A stretch of 64,000 nt of DNA. It comes from Sphingomonadales bacterium (lineage in GTDB: Bacteria; Bacteroidota; Bacteroidia; Chitinophagales; Chitinophagaceae). The notes under the pieces were generated by a model. The model worked only from the letters and a program-made list of their open reading frames with translations. It had not been told where the DNA came from and searched no databases. The stretch spans positions 1-64,000 of the forward strand of contig VHAT01000002.1 in assembly GCA_016872195.1 (NCBI GenBank), written 5' to 3'. Position 1 is the first letter of the stretch, and every line of letters begins with the position of its first letter. Below, one piece after another: positions 10,159 to 18,912 of the stretch. The position numbers and the translations under genes were made by a program.

Positions 10159-11256
10159 ATGTTCCGGTTACAGAAAATCAGCCTTCTACAGTTTAAAAAC
10201 TACACAAAATTCAGCGTCAATTTTGACCAGCCCATCGTGGGCATATGTGGGGCCAACGGAGTGGGTAAAACCTCTCTACTCGATGCGATCCACTACCTGG
10301 GGTTTACCAAAAGCTACTTTCTGCGAAACGATCAGCAACTGGTCCGTACCGGGAGCGAGGGCTTTCGGATAGAGGGCGAAATGAAAAAAGGGCAAGAGAC
10401 CACGACCCTCACCTGCATCTTGCGAGAAACAGGAAAAAAAGAATTTTTAATGGATGGGGTGGCGTACGAAAAGATGTCTTTGCACATTGGCAAATTCCCG
10501 GTAGTGGTGATCGCGCCGGACGATGTAGTTCTCATTACCGGAGAAAGTAAGGAGCGAAGAAGTTTTATCGATCAACTTCTGTCGCAACTAAACCCCGCGT
10601 ATTTGCAGTCGTTGATCCAGTACAATCGGCTCTTACAGCAGCGTAATGCCTTTCTCAAAGAAATGGCGGTTTCGCCTCGACGTGACCTCTCTTTATTGGA
10701 GGTTTATGACGATCAACTTGCATTGCAGGGGCAGTCAATTTTTGATATTCGAACAAAATTTTTACAAGAGTATATACCCCTGGTGGAGTCGGAATATACA
10801 ACCATAGCGGCCCCACACGATAAGCAAGAAGCAGAGGCGGTTTCGATCGCGTATCAAAGTAATTTGCAGCAAAGCAGCATGCTGAACTTACTTAGGCAAA
10901 CCCGAGCGGTCGATATCGCCGCCCAACGAACTACCCGGGGTATTCACCGCGATGAATTACTCTTTACCCTGTTAGAGCAACCCTTTAGACTGGTTGCCTC
11001 TCAGGGGCAACGAAAAAGTCTCTTATTCGCTCTCAAATTAGCGGCCATGCAGTTGTTAAGAGAGCATAACGGCTTCGCTCCCCTATTACTACTCGATGAT
11101 GTTTTTGAAAAACTGGACGATAGACGAATTGAGAATTTATTAAAGAGGGTCTGTGAACGGACTGCAAGTCAGATATTTATTACGGACACCAGTGCGCAGC
11201 GCTTAGAGAAGCAATTGAGTACCCTTGGCTTACCTTTTCAGCTGGTCACACTATAA
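10159..11256 (+). CDS. recF: DNA replication/repair protein RecF
   Basis: Walker A GANGVGKTSLLDAIHYL, signature SQGQRKSLLFALKLA, Walker B LLLLDDVFEKLD; ATG at 10159 preferred over TTG 10147. Confidence 0.94.
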   Translation: MFRLQKISLLQFKNYTKFSVNFDQPIVGICGANGVGKTSLLDAIHYLGFTKSYFLRNDQQLVRTGSEGFRIEGEMKKGQETTTLTCILRETGKKEFLMDGVAYEKMSLHIGKFPVVVIAPDDVVLITGESKERRSFIDQLLSQLNPAYLQSLIQYNRLLQQRNAFLKEMAVSPRRDLSLLEVYDDQLALQGQSIFDIRTKFLQEYIPLVESEYTTIAAPHDKQEAEAVSIAYQSNLQQSSMLNLLRQTRAVDIAAQRTTRGIHRDELLFTLLEQPFRLVASQGQRKSLLFALKLAAMQLLREHNGFAPLLLLDDVFEKLDDRRIENLLKRVCERTASQIFITDTSAQRLEKQLSTLGLPFQLVTL

Positions 11257-11276
11257 AGGATCCGTATCTTTACCAA

Positions 11277-11558
11277 ATGGGACTTTACTCAATGGGCGAA
11301 GCACTTCAGGCGTTTTTGAACGAGAGCCGTATCAAGGGCGATGTACAGGCCTTTCAGATAAAAGAAGCTTGGGAATCGATCATGGGAAAGACCGTTGCCC
11401 GTTACACCGATACCATCAAGATCTTTGGAGACCGCCTTATCGTATCTACATCGGTCGGCCCGTTAAAAAATGAACTTCGCTTTCAAAAAGAATCGATCAT
11501 TAAAAGAGTAAATGAGGCCATGGGAGCCGAGATCGTAAAAGAAGTTATCATTCAATAA
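11277..11558 (+). CDS. DUF721 (DciA-like) domain-containing protein
   Basis: KEAWESIMGKTVARYTDTIKIFGDRLIVSTSVGPLKNELRFQKESIIKRVNE; located directly after recF. Confidence 0.82.
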   Translation: MGLYSMGEALQAFLNESRIKGDVQAFQIKEAWESIMGKTVARYTDTIKIFGDRLIVSTSVGPLKNELRFQKESIIKRVNEAMGAEIVKEVIIQ

Positions 11559-11593
11559 CGCGTTCCCGTACGTAATAACTCTCCGTGGGCGGA

Positions 11594-12124
11594 CTACAGT
11601 AATATCAAAGCGAATACTGCATAATTGATGATATCCTGGTAATTGGCATCGATACCCTCACTGATAAGGGTCTTGCCATTATTATCGAGTATTTGACGAA
11701 TACGTTGCAGCTTCATCAAGATCAGATCGACAAAACTTTCCTGACTCATGCTGCGCCAAGCCTCGCCATAATCGTGATTCTTATCTTGCATCAGCGTCTT
11801 GGTCTTTTGGATCTCTTGATCATAGAGCTGTTCAAGTAAGGGTAAGGGCAGGTCTTGCTCCTCATTCTCGAGCAACTGCAATTGCAATAATCCGATCACG
11901 GCATAGTTGATGATCCCTTTAAATTCCGCTGCGACCCCCTCTTCGATCTTCTGCTTGCCTTTTTGTTGAATCGTTCGTACACGTTGCGCCTTGATGAAAA
12001 TTTGGTCGACGATCGAGATGGTGCGCAGAACACGCCAGGCCGTACCATAGTCAGTCGCTTTTTTCAAAAAGATATCCTTACACGCCTGTATTGTTTTGTC
12101 GTATTGCTGAGATGTTGTAACCAT
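11594..12124 (-). CDS. DUF1599 domain-containing protein
   Basis: 176 aa with two repeated halves (CKDIFLKKATDYGTAWRVLR...IINYAVIGLLQ / LMQDKNHDYGEAWRSMS...IINYAVFALILL). Confidence 0.8.
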   Translation of the reverse strand: MVTTSQQYDKTIQACKDIFLKKATDYGTAWRVLRTISIVDQIFIKAQRVRTIQQKGKQKIEEGVAAEFKGIINYAVIGLLQLQLLENEEQDLPLPLLEQLYDQEIQKTKTLMQDKNHDYGEAWRSMSQESFVDLILMKLQRIRQILDNNGKTLISEGIDANYQDIINYAVFALILL

Positions 12125-12141
12125 ATCGAAAACTGCTTTCT

Positions 12142-12149
12142 TACCTTTG
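12142..12149 (+). promoter_or_regulatory. TAnnTTTG -7 box (TACCTTTG) for folP
   Basis: Exact motif; 25 nt before ATG 12175. Confidence 0.55.
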
Positions 12150-12152
12150 CCC

Positions 12153-12160
12153 CAAAAGTA
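12153..12160 (-). promoter_or_regulatory. TAnnTTTG -7 box (TACTTTTG) for DUF1599 gene
   Basis: Exact motif; 28 nt before ATG 12124. Confidence 0.5.
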
Positions 12161-12174
12161 ACAAACGGAATTGA

Positions 12175-12999
12175 ATGTTTACGCTTCGCAATAAGGAACG
12201 TACTCTCTGTGTTGATAAGCCCTTGGTGATGGGGATCCTCAATAGCACCCCCGATTCTTTTTACAAGGGCAGTCGATTTATGCAAACCGAACAGCTGGTG
12301 CGACAAGCAGCGCATATGCTGGAACAAGGCGCCGCTTTGTTGGATATTGGGGGGCAAAGTACACGTCCAGGAAGCGATCGGGTATCGGCCGAAGAAGAAT
12401 GGGATCGCATCAAAAATGCTATCCACGAACTGACCAGGCGATTTCCCCAAGCCTTCCTCTCTGTGGACACGTATCATGGCGAGGTAGCCCGCAGAGCCCT
12501 GGAGGCAGGTGTTTTTATGATTAATGACATTTCTGCGGGAGAAATGGACCCCTCCATGATCGGTATCGTAGCGGCTGGCCAAGCACCCTTTGTTATTATG
12601 CATATGCGTGGTAACCCCACTACAATGCAAGAAAATACCCAGTACCAGCAGGTTACCAACGAGGTAGTACATTATTTACAATCCCGGGTGGCACATTGTG
12701 TACAAGCCGGGATTTCGGACATTGTGATTGATCCGGGTATCGGATTTTCCAAAACGATTGATCAAAATTTTCAGCTTCTATCCGAGCTGGAACAATTCTC
12801 TGTTATAAAGCGACCCTTATTGCTAGGGGTTTCCAGAAAATCATTTATTTACAAAACGCTGGATATTACTCCGGAGGAGGCTTTGAATGGAAGCACCTTT
12901 ATGCATGCCATCGGACTGCATAAAGGTGCTCTCCTATTACGCGTTCATGATGTAAAAGAAGCCGTTGAAGCCGTACGGCTCCATGAGAAATTACACTAA
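12175..12999 (+). CDS. folP: Dihydropteroate synthase
   Basis: MGILNSTPDSFYKGSRF, DIGGQSTRPGSDRVSAEEEWDR, DPGIGFSKTIDQN motifs. Confidence 0.95.
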   Translation: MFTLRNKERTLCVDKPLVMGILNSTPDSFYKGSRFMQTEQLVRQAAHMLEQGAALLDIGGQSTRPGSDRVSAEEEWDRIKNAIHELTRRFPQAFLSVDTYHGEVARRALEAGVFMINDISAGEMDPSMIGIVAAGQAPFVIMHMRGNPTTMQENTQYQQVTNEVVHYLQSRVAHCVQAGISDIVIDPGIGFSKTIDQNFQLLSELEQFSVIKRPLLLGVSRKSFIYKTLDITPEEALNGSTFMHAIGLHKGALLLRVHDVKEAVEAVRLHEKLH

Positions 13000-13033
13000 A
13001 CGGCTAACAACTGAGCCCTGCGAAAATAACTCG

Positions 13034-13939
13034 TTATGGCATTTTAGGCGCAGCGGGAGCAGTGGGCATTACTTCCAAGACAACGAAATCAAATACGAGA
13101 TGGTCATAAGGTTTGATGGGAGCGCCGGGAGGTGGTGTAGCTCCATATCCAAGCGTCGACGGTATATAGATCTTTGCCGTAGCACCCTTTCTTAAAAAAG
13201 GCATTGCCTCATCCATTCCCTTAATCATTTGGCCTATGCCAACAGTAAAGCCCAATGGGGTAACATGTTTAAAAGTGGTATCCGTATTACTGTCAAATAC
13301 CTTGCCGTCCAATGTAGTACCGGTATAGTTAATCGTAACGTAGTTGCCGGCTTGGATCAATTCGCCGGTGCCAGGGTTTTGTATCTTCAAAAAGGCACCT
13401 GCGGGTGTGCGTTGCAACCCGGTTTCTTTTTTGTTGACCAGGGCTGCGAACTCTCTGATCTCACGGACCCCATAAGATGCGATTTCCTTTTGTTCGTCTT
13501 TGTTTTTAAGGGTATCATTTGCCAGAATTCCCAAGACTTTGAACTGAGTAATAATCCGATCTCCATTTTTGAATTCGGGCGGAAGTGTACCGGCGGGCAT
13601 TCTCTTTATGAACGTATCCATCATTTGCGTGGCCATTACGGAATCTCCAATATGCACTGACTTCCATAGCTCAGAGATATCATAAGGCTGAGGTTGGCCG
13701 CCGATCAGGATGTAAAGCGGAATTTTATTATCTGTAGAGAAAACGATACTGTCATTGATCTTTTGAGTAAGATGCAATTTGAGGTACTGGCCGTCAGCAG
13801 CAGTTACATTACTCTTCCCTTTTCCAGGGTATAATTTGTAAGGCATTCCCCCTGCTGTTTTTTGAAATTCAACTTCATTGCAGGAAGCAAAAGAGAAAGC
13901 CAAAGCCAACAAAAGACAGATTGAAAATAAGCGTTGCAT
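13034..13939 (-). CDS. FKBP-type peptidyl-prolyl cis-trans isomerase lipoprotein
   Basis: Lipobox SFASC; YTGTTLDGKVFDSN...GWxxGxxxM-like segment, YIPSTLGYGATPPPGAPIKPYDHLVFDFVVLEV. Confidence 0.92.
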   Translation of the reverse strand: MQRLFSICLLLALAFSFASCNEVEFQKTAGGMPYKLYPGKGKSNVTAADGQYLKLHLTQKINDSIVFSTDNKIPLYILIGGQPQPYDISELWKSVHIGDSVMATQMMDTFIKRMPAGTLPPEFKNGDRIITQFKVLGILANDTLKNKDEQKEIASYGVREIREFAALVNKKETGLQRTPAGAFLKIQNPGTGELIQAGNYVTINYTGTTLDGKVFDSNTDTTFKHVTPLGFTVGIGQMIKGMDEAMPFLRKGATAKIYIPSTLGYGATPPPGAPIKPYDHLVFDFVVLEVMPTAPAAPKMP

Positions 13940-13948
13940 ATGTTTGTT

Positions 13949-14956
13949 TTAACGTTTGAGTGATGGTTGAAGAGGCAAAACGGACTTAAAAGTGGCTACC
14001 GTGTCGGATAAAGATTGACCACTTCTTCCACCGGCAGCATTATAATGCCCTCCCCCTTCGAAATAAGTACGGGCAAAGGTATTGCAATCGAACTGTCCTT
14101 TACTTCGGAAACTCCATTTTCTTTCTTCGTCCCGGTCGATCACAATGGCGGTAAAGCGAATGCCTTGTATGGAATGGGGGTAATTGACCAACCCTTCGGT
14201 GTCTCCCGTGCGGATATTGAATTGCACCAGGTCCGATTTGGGGATAGCGATCAATGCCGTATTGTATTCGTAGAAGATCTCCAGCCGATTCAAGAGCACA
14301 TGTCCGATAAAGCGAAGCCTGTTCTCTAAAAAATTATCATAGAGCCCCTCGTGGACCCTTCCATGATCGAGCCCTCTTTTTTTAAGGTCTGCCACCAAGG
14401 TATGTACACCGGCATGGGTAGAAGAAAAACGAAAAGAGCCCGTATCGCCCACCACCCCGGCGTAGATACAAGAAGCCATGGCCTGGTCGATCAAATCGGC
14501 ATCACCAGCACCGACTATGAAATCGTAGATCATCTCACAGGTGGAACTCTTGTTTGTATCACTTACCCCAAAGTCAAAAGAGGCCTCATCAGGCTCTTGG
14601 TGATGATCGATGAGCACTTTTGTGCAGGCCAACGATGCTAAAGGGCTGGTCATCGATTTGGTGCGATAAAAAATATTGAAATCGAGACAGAAAAGCATAT
14701 CGGCCTCCGACAGCAACTGGTTGGCCTTTGGCTGCTGTTGCTCGTAGTTGATGACCTCAGCGGTGCCAGGCATCCAATTCACAAAATCGGCCCAATTGGT
14801 GGGAGAAATAACCGTTACGTGGTGCCCTCTCTTACGCAAATAATGCCCCAGTGCCAACGAAGAGCCCATTGCATCGGCATCGGGCTTTTGGTGAGTGGTA
14901 ATAACCAGTTTTTTAGGCTGATGCAGGAGCGGATAGAGTTCTACAATAGGTTTCAT
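13949..14956 (-). CDS. DHH/DHHA1 family phosphoesterase (NrnA-like oligoribonuclease / pAp phosphatase)
   Basis: THQKPDADAMGSSLAL, LIDHHQEPD, C-terminal GGGHYNAAGGRS. Confidence 0.9.
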   Translation of the reverse strand: MKPIVELYPLLHQPKKLVITTHQKPDADAMGSSLALGHYLRKRGHHVTVISPTNWADFVNWMPGTAEVINYEQQQPKANQLLSEADMLFCLDFNIFYRTKSMTSPLASLACTKVLIDHHQEPDEASFDFGVSDTNKSSTCEMIYDFIVGAGDADLIDQAMASCIYAGVVGDTGSFRFSSTHAGVHTLVADLKKRGLDHGRVHEGLYDNFLENRLRFIGHVLLNRLEIFYEYNTALIAIPKSDLVQFNIRTGDTEGLVNYPHSIQGIRFTAIVIDRDEERKWSFRSKGQFDCNTFARTYFEGGGHYNAAGGRSGQSLSDTVATFKSVLPLQPSLKR

Positions 14957-15018
14957 ACTGCCAGTAGCGAAGGTATGGAATAAAGACCGTAACTTCGCGG
15001 CGCAAAACCATCATTACT

Positions 15019-15435
15019 ATGAGCAATAGAACCTTTACCATGATCAAGCCCGACGCGTTCCGCAACGGACACAGCGGCGCTATTTTAGACCGTATTATCA
15101 AAGAGGGATTCAAGATCAAGGCCTTGAAAATGATCAAACTTTCTGCAGAGAAAGCCGGTGAATTTTATGCCGTTCATAAAGAAAGGCCTTTCTATCAAGA
15201 ATTGGTAAGCTTCATGAGTAGTGGTCCGATCATTGCCGCTATCCTTGAAAAAGAAAATGCGGTAGAAAGTTTTCGCACCCTTATTGGGGCTACTAACCCC
15301 GCGCAGGCGGCCGAGGGCACTATTCGTAAACTATTCGCTACCTCGGTTGGAGAAAATGCGGTTCATGGCAGTGACAGCAACGATAATGCAGCCATCGAGG
15401 GAGCTTTCTTTTTTGCTGGATTGGAACAGTATTGA
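15019..15435 (+). CDS. ndk: Nucleoside-diphosphate kinase
   Basis: [35 protein letters not shown] active-site motif. Confidence 0.96.
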   Translation: MSNRTFTMIKPDAFRNGHSGAILDRIIKEGFKIKALKMIKLSAEKAGEFYAVHKERPFYQELVSFMSSGPIIAAILEKENAVESFRTLIGATNPAQAAEGTIRKLFATSVGENAVHGSDSNDNAAIEGAFFFAGLEQY

Positions 15436-15464
15436 ACGGACTAAAACGACCCTTCGCCACTAGC

Positions 15465-15908
15465 TTAATACCGCAAGGAAATAGGCAGGATCTTCTGTTG
15501 TCCCGCCACCACTGTAAAAGAGGACTTGGAGAATGCCGGTGGGCCCATCAAGCCCATGACATTATTTGAAAACCCATAACCTTCTTTTGGAAGACCGATA
15601 AAGGTCGTGTTCATTTTTTCATCCCCATTCTCATCATGCAATACAGCGATCGCATATCGGCCAGGTGGTACGGACTCTACTACTTGCATGGCAGTACCGT
15701 TCTTTATCGGTAAAGCCATTCGATAATATGCCTTGGCGGGTTGATCGGGGTACCCCTCACCTTCTCTAAAAAGACTGCAGAGGATACGACCTTTACTATT
15801 TCGGATCCCGTTGATGGTAACTTGAATTTTTCCATTGATCGCTCTGGGCTGAGCCATGCCAAGGAACTGAAGAAGAAAAAAAGAAAGTATGAATAGTACT
15901 TTTTTCAT
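15465..15908 (-). CDS. DUF2141 domain-containing secreted protein
   Basis: Signal peptide plus IRNSKGRILCSLFREGEGYP...GRYAIAVLHDENGDEKMNTTFIGLPKEGYGFSNN. Confidence 0.85.
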   Translation of the reverse strand: MKKVLFILSFFLLQFLGMAQPRAINGKIQVTINGIRNSKGRILCSLFREGEGYPDQPAKAYYRMALPIKNGTAMQVVESVPPGRYAIAVLHDENGDEKMNTTFIGLPKEGYGFSNNVMGLMGPPAFSKSSFTVVAGQQKILPISLRY

Positions 15909-15910
15909 GA

Positions 15911-17830
15911 TCAGTTTTCTACGACGGCTTCTGTGCCGTAAAGTTGATGTTTATATTTTAAAGAAGGAGAACTGATCAACGGCCCTAATCCTAATTGGTC
16001 CCACTTTTTGTCAACTGCTGTTATGGTAGCATCATCGGCTACGATTATATTGGGCCAATCGCGTTGAAAATTATCCAGCTCCTTTGTTTTTCTGGTTCCA
16101 TCGAGTCCGAGGCAACCGGTTGAAGGCGACTCATCGTATCGATACAGGATATGGTCTCTTTTGGGATCCAGGTTATTGCAAAAACGCCAAAGCGCTGTAG
16201 GCAGGTCGCATGGATCGACCGTATGCTCTACGTATAAGATCATTTTAATTCCCCTGATTGACTGTTGTGTTGCGAGGGAGGTGTGTAGTGCCCTGATATG
16301 ACCCGGTCTCTCTTTTTTAACGGAAATGATAAGACAAGGAATATCTTTTTCGATCAGCGAAGCATTGACTGCCTTGATTTCCGGATAGGCGGTGGTCAAT
16401 GCCTTGACGATCTGTTGGGCATGTAGTGGTCCATTCGCGATTGCGAATTCGTCTTCGATCTCTTCGGGAAACTTAGCCGTTCCGTCAATACACATTTTAC
16501 CACCAAAGCCGAGTTTACTACAACTGTGATCAAGAACGTCCATGGGTCCAGTCGAAAAAACAATATCCGTTACCGGGTTGAGATGTTTAAAGACATAACG
16601 AGTCAGCGCCTCATAATCTTGTATTCGTACCCCTTGATCGGCCAGTACCAAGATCTTATTGAACATCATCTGCCCGGCTCCCCACATGGCATTCATTACT
16701 TTTTGGCCTTGACCTGCATACTCTTTATGAATCTGAGCAATAACCAAATTGTGGAAAACGCCTTCGACCGGCATATCCATGTCCAGTATCTCCGGGATCA
16801 TCGTCATCTTGATCGGCGCCAGAAAAATACGCTCTGTTGCTTTGCCAAGCCAGGCATCTTCTTGCGGTGGTATCCCCACGATGGTGGCAGGATAAACTGC
16901 ATTTTTGCGATGTGTAATAGCCGTTATGTGAAAACGGGGATACCAATCGGGTAAGGAATAATAACCAGTATGATCACCAAAAGGGCCTTCCCAGATCAAC
17001 TCGTCCGAAGGATCTACATAGCCCTCTATAATAAAATCGGCATCGGCAGGCACTTCGATGGAGGGTTGTGAGATGCACTTGACCAACTCCACTTTCTTTT
17101 TTCGCAAAAACCCGGCTAACATATACTCATCGACATTCTCGGGTAAGGGTGCCGTGGCACTATACGCATAGACAGGATCTCCCCCCAAGGCCACGGCCAC
17201 GGGCATTTTTTCTCCTCTTTTTTTATACTCGGCAAAATGCTTGGCGCTTACTTTATGTTTATGCCAATGCATGCCGGTTAATGTAGGACCAAAAATCTGC
17301 ATTCGGTACATGCCCACATTTCGACTTTGAGTATTGGGATCTTTTGTATGAATCACAGGGAGCGTAACAAAGGGGCCCCCATCTTTTGGCCAACAAGTAA
17401 TGACCGGGATCTTTGTCATATCGGGCTTATCCATGACCACTTCTTGACATGCTCCCCTTCCCTTTTTGACGGCAGGCATCCAGCTGGCAAAAGCACCGAT
17501 CTTGGGTAACAATTTTAGTTTGTCCAGCATAGATTCCTTGGGCGCGGATAATAACTTGAACAACCCTTCGATCTCGCGAGCGGTCTCATCGAGGTCGTTT
17601 ACACCCAAAGCAAGACACATTCTTCGCTCACTTCCATAGGCGTTCATCAAAACCGGAAAATCGTACCCTGTATTCTCAAACAGAAGGGCCCTACCTCCTC
17701 CCCCTGATTTACTGATCCGATCGGTGATCTCGGCGATCTCTAGATGAGGGTCAACAAAGGTTTTGATCCTAATTAATTCATTGGCCTTTTCGAGGGCGTC
17801 GATAAAGGCTTGCTGATCTTTCCAGGCCAT
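15911..17830 (-). CDS. UbiD family decarboxylase (MenA/menaquinone-type)
   Basis: 639 aa; YRMQIFGPTLTGMHWHKHK, EGPFGDHTGYYSLPDWYPRFHITAITHRKNAVYPATIVG. Confidence 0.9.
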   Translation of the reverse strand: MAWKDQQAFIDALEKANELIRIKTFVDPHLEIAEITDRISKSGGGGRALLFENTGYDFPVLMNAYGSERRMCLALGVNDLDETAREIEGLFKLLSAPKESMLDKLKLLPKIGAFASWMPAVKKGRGACQEVVMDKPDMTKIPVITCWPKDGGPFVTLPVIHTKDPNTQSRNVGMYRMQIFGPTLTGMHWHKHKVSAKHFAEYKKRGEKMPVAVALGGDPVYAYSATAPLPENVDEYMLAGFLRKKKVELVKCISQPSIEVPADADFIIEGYVDPSDELIWEGPFGDHTGYYSLPDWYPRFHITAITHRKNAVYPATIVGIPPQEDAWLGKATERIFLAPIKMTMIPEILDMDMPVEGVFHNLVIAQIHKEYAGQGQKVMNAMWGAGQMMFNKILVLADQGVRIQDYEALTRYVFKHLNPVTDIVFSTGPMDVLDHSCSKLGFGGKMCIDGTAKFPEEIEDEFAIANGPLHAQQIVKALTTAYPEIKAVNASLIEKDIPCLIISVKKERPGHIRALHTSLATQQSIRGIKMILYVEHTVDPCDLPTALWRFCNNLDPKRDHILYRYDESPSTGCLGLDGTRKTKELDNFQRDWPNIIVADDATITAVDKKWDQLGLGPLISSPSLKYKHQLYGTEAVVEN

Positions 17831-17863
17831 AAAATTGAATTAACTGAATAACAAGAAGAGGTA

Positions 17864-18877
17864 TTAAAAGTTTAGATCCACTCCTAGTCCGGCATTGGAC
17901 GAAACAATTACCCGTCCATTATCGAACTCAATTCCGGTGGCCAAATCTTCGTCCAATAAAAGAGGGCCATCCAGATCGGCATAATCCACAAAAGGAAGTA
18001 AATGAGCCAAGGCTGCTGTTCCAACCGAAGATTCATTCATGGAGCCCAACATGATCTTTAGCTTTAAATCCTTCGCCTTTTCTATCATTTGCCGAGCGGG
18101 TGTAAGTCCGCTGCATTTGGTCAGTTTGATATTGATCCCATGAAAAAGATCCGCACAGCGCGGCACATCGGATAAGCCTACGCAACTCTCATCGGCGATC
18201 AAGGGCAATGGAGATCGCTTATACAAAATGCTCATGCCTTCCCAATCTTCTTTTGCCAACGGCTGTTCAACCAGTTCTACGCCAAGTTCTTCGAGAGCCG
18301 GTAATAATTGAAGTGCGGTTTCTAGCGACCAAGCCGCATTGGCATCGACCCGTAGCGTTGACTGGGTATTGGCGCGTATTGCCTTGAGCCTCGTTAGATC
18401 ATCGACTGTCCCTACTTTGATCTTGTAGATCGGCCAGGGTTTGGCAAGCATCTTTTCGAGCATTTTTTCCTGGCTGTCAATTCCGATCGTATAATCGGTC
18501 AAGGGAGCTGTACCGGTTGGACCGTTGAATAATTTTTGCAGCGAGACCCCTCGCATTTTACCAAACAAATCCCATCCCGCCATATCAAGTGCACAAACCA
18601 AGAAGGGATTCTGCGGAAAAAGATGATGTAAATAATGCCAATAACGCTCGGGGTCTGTAAAGGCAAATTTTTCGACCGCCATTCGCTTTTGTTCCAGGTC
18701 GGCGATCATTTGCTCTACAGAAATATTATAATAAGTAATGGCTGGTGCTTCTCCATATCCTGTCCACTTACCCAAGCGTAAGGAAACCAGTAAAGTGGGT
18801 TGGTGCGTCTTAGTGCCTTTTGAGATCGTAAAGGGATCCCTGAATTTCAATTGGTGAGCGCTGTAGCGAAGCAGCAT
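17864..18877 (-). CDS. Dipeptide epimerase (enolase superfamily, L-Ala-D/L-Glu epimerase type)
   Basis: YKIKVG, LRVDANAAWSLETA, VEQPL, DESC motifs; start moved to ATG 18877 because a TAnnTTTG box lies at 18891-18898. Confidence 0.87.
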   Translation of the reverse strand: MLLRYSAHQLKFRDPFTISKGTKTHQPTLLVSLRLGKWTGYGEAPAITYYNISVEQMIADLEQKRMAVEKFAFTDPERYWHYLHHLFPQNPFLVCALDMAGWDLFGKMRGVSLQKLFNGPTGTAPLTDYTIGIDSQEKMLEKMLAKPWPIYKIKVGTVDDLTRLKAIRANTQSTLRVDANAAWSLETALQLLPALEELGVELVEQPLAKEDWEGMSILYKRSPLPLIADESCVGLSDVPRCADLFHGINIKLTKCSGLTPARQMIEKAKDLKLKIMLGSMNESSVGTAALAHLLPFVDYADLDGPLLLDEDLATGIEFDNGRVIVSSNAGLGVDLNF

Positions 18878-18890
18878 GTAAAATTTTATG

Positions 18891-18898
18891 CAAAGATA
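18891..18898 (-). promoter_or_regulatory. TAnnTTTG -7 box (TATCTTTG) for dipeptide epimerase
   Basis: Exact motif; 13 nt before ATG 18877, just past malQ stop. Confidence 0.55.
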
Positions 18899-18912
18899 AA
18901 GTAACTGCTTGT

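Noticed and set aside
12064-12672. 202-aa minus-strand ORF antisense to folP
   Set aside because: Overlaps conserved folP motifs in antisense; no family resemblance
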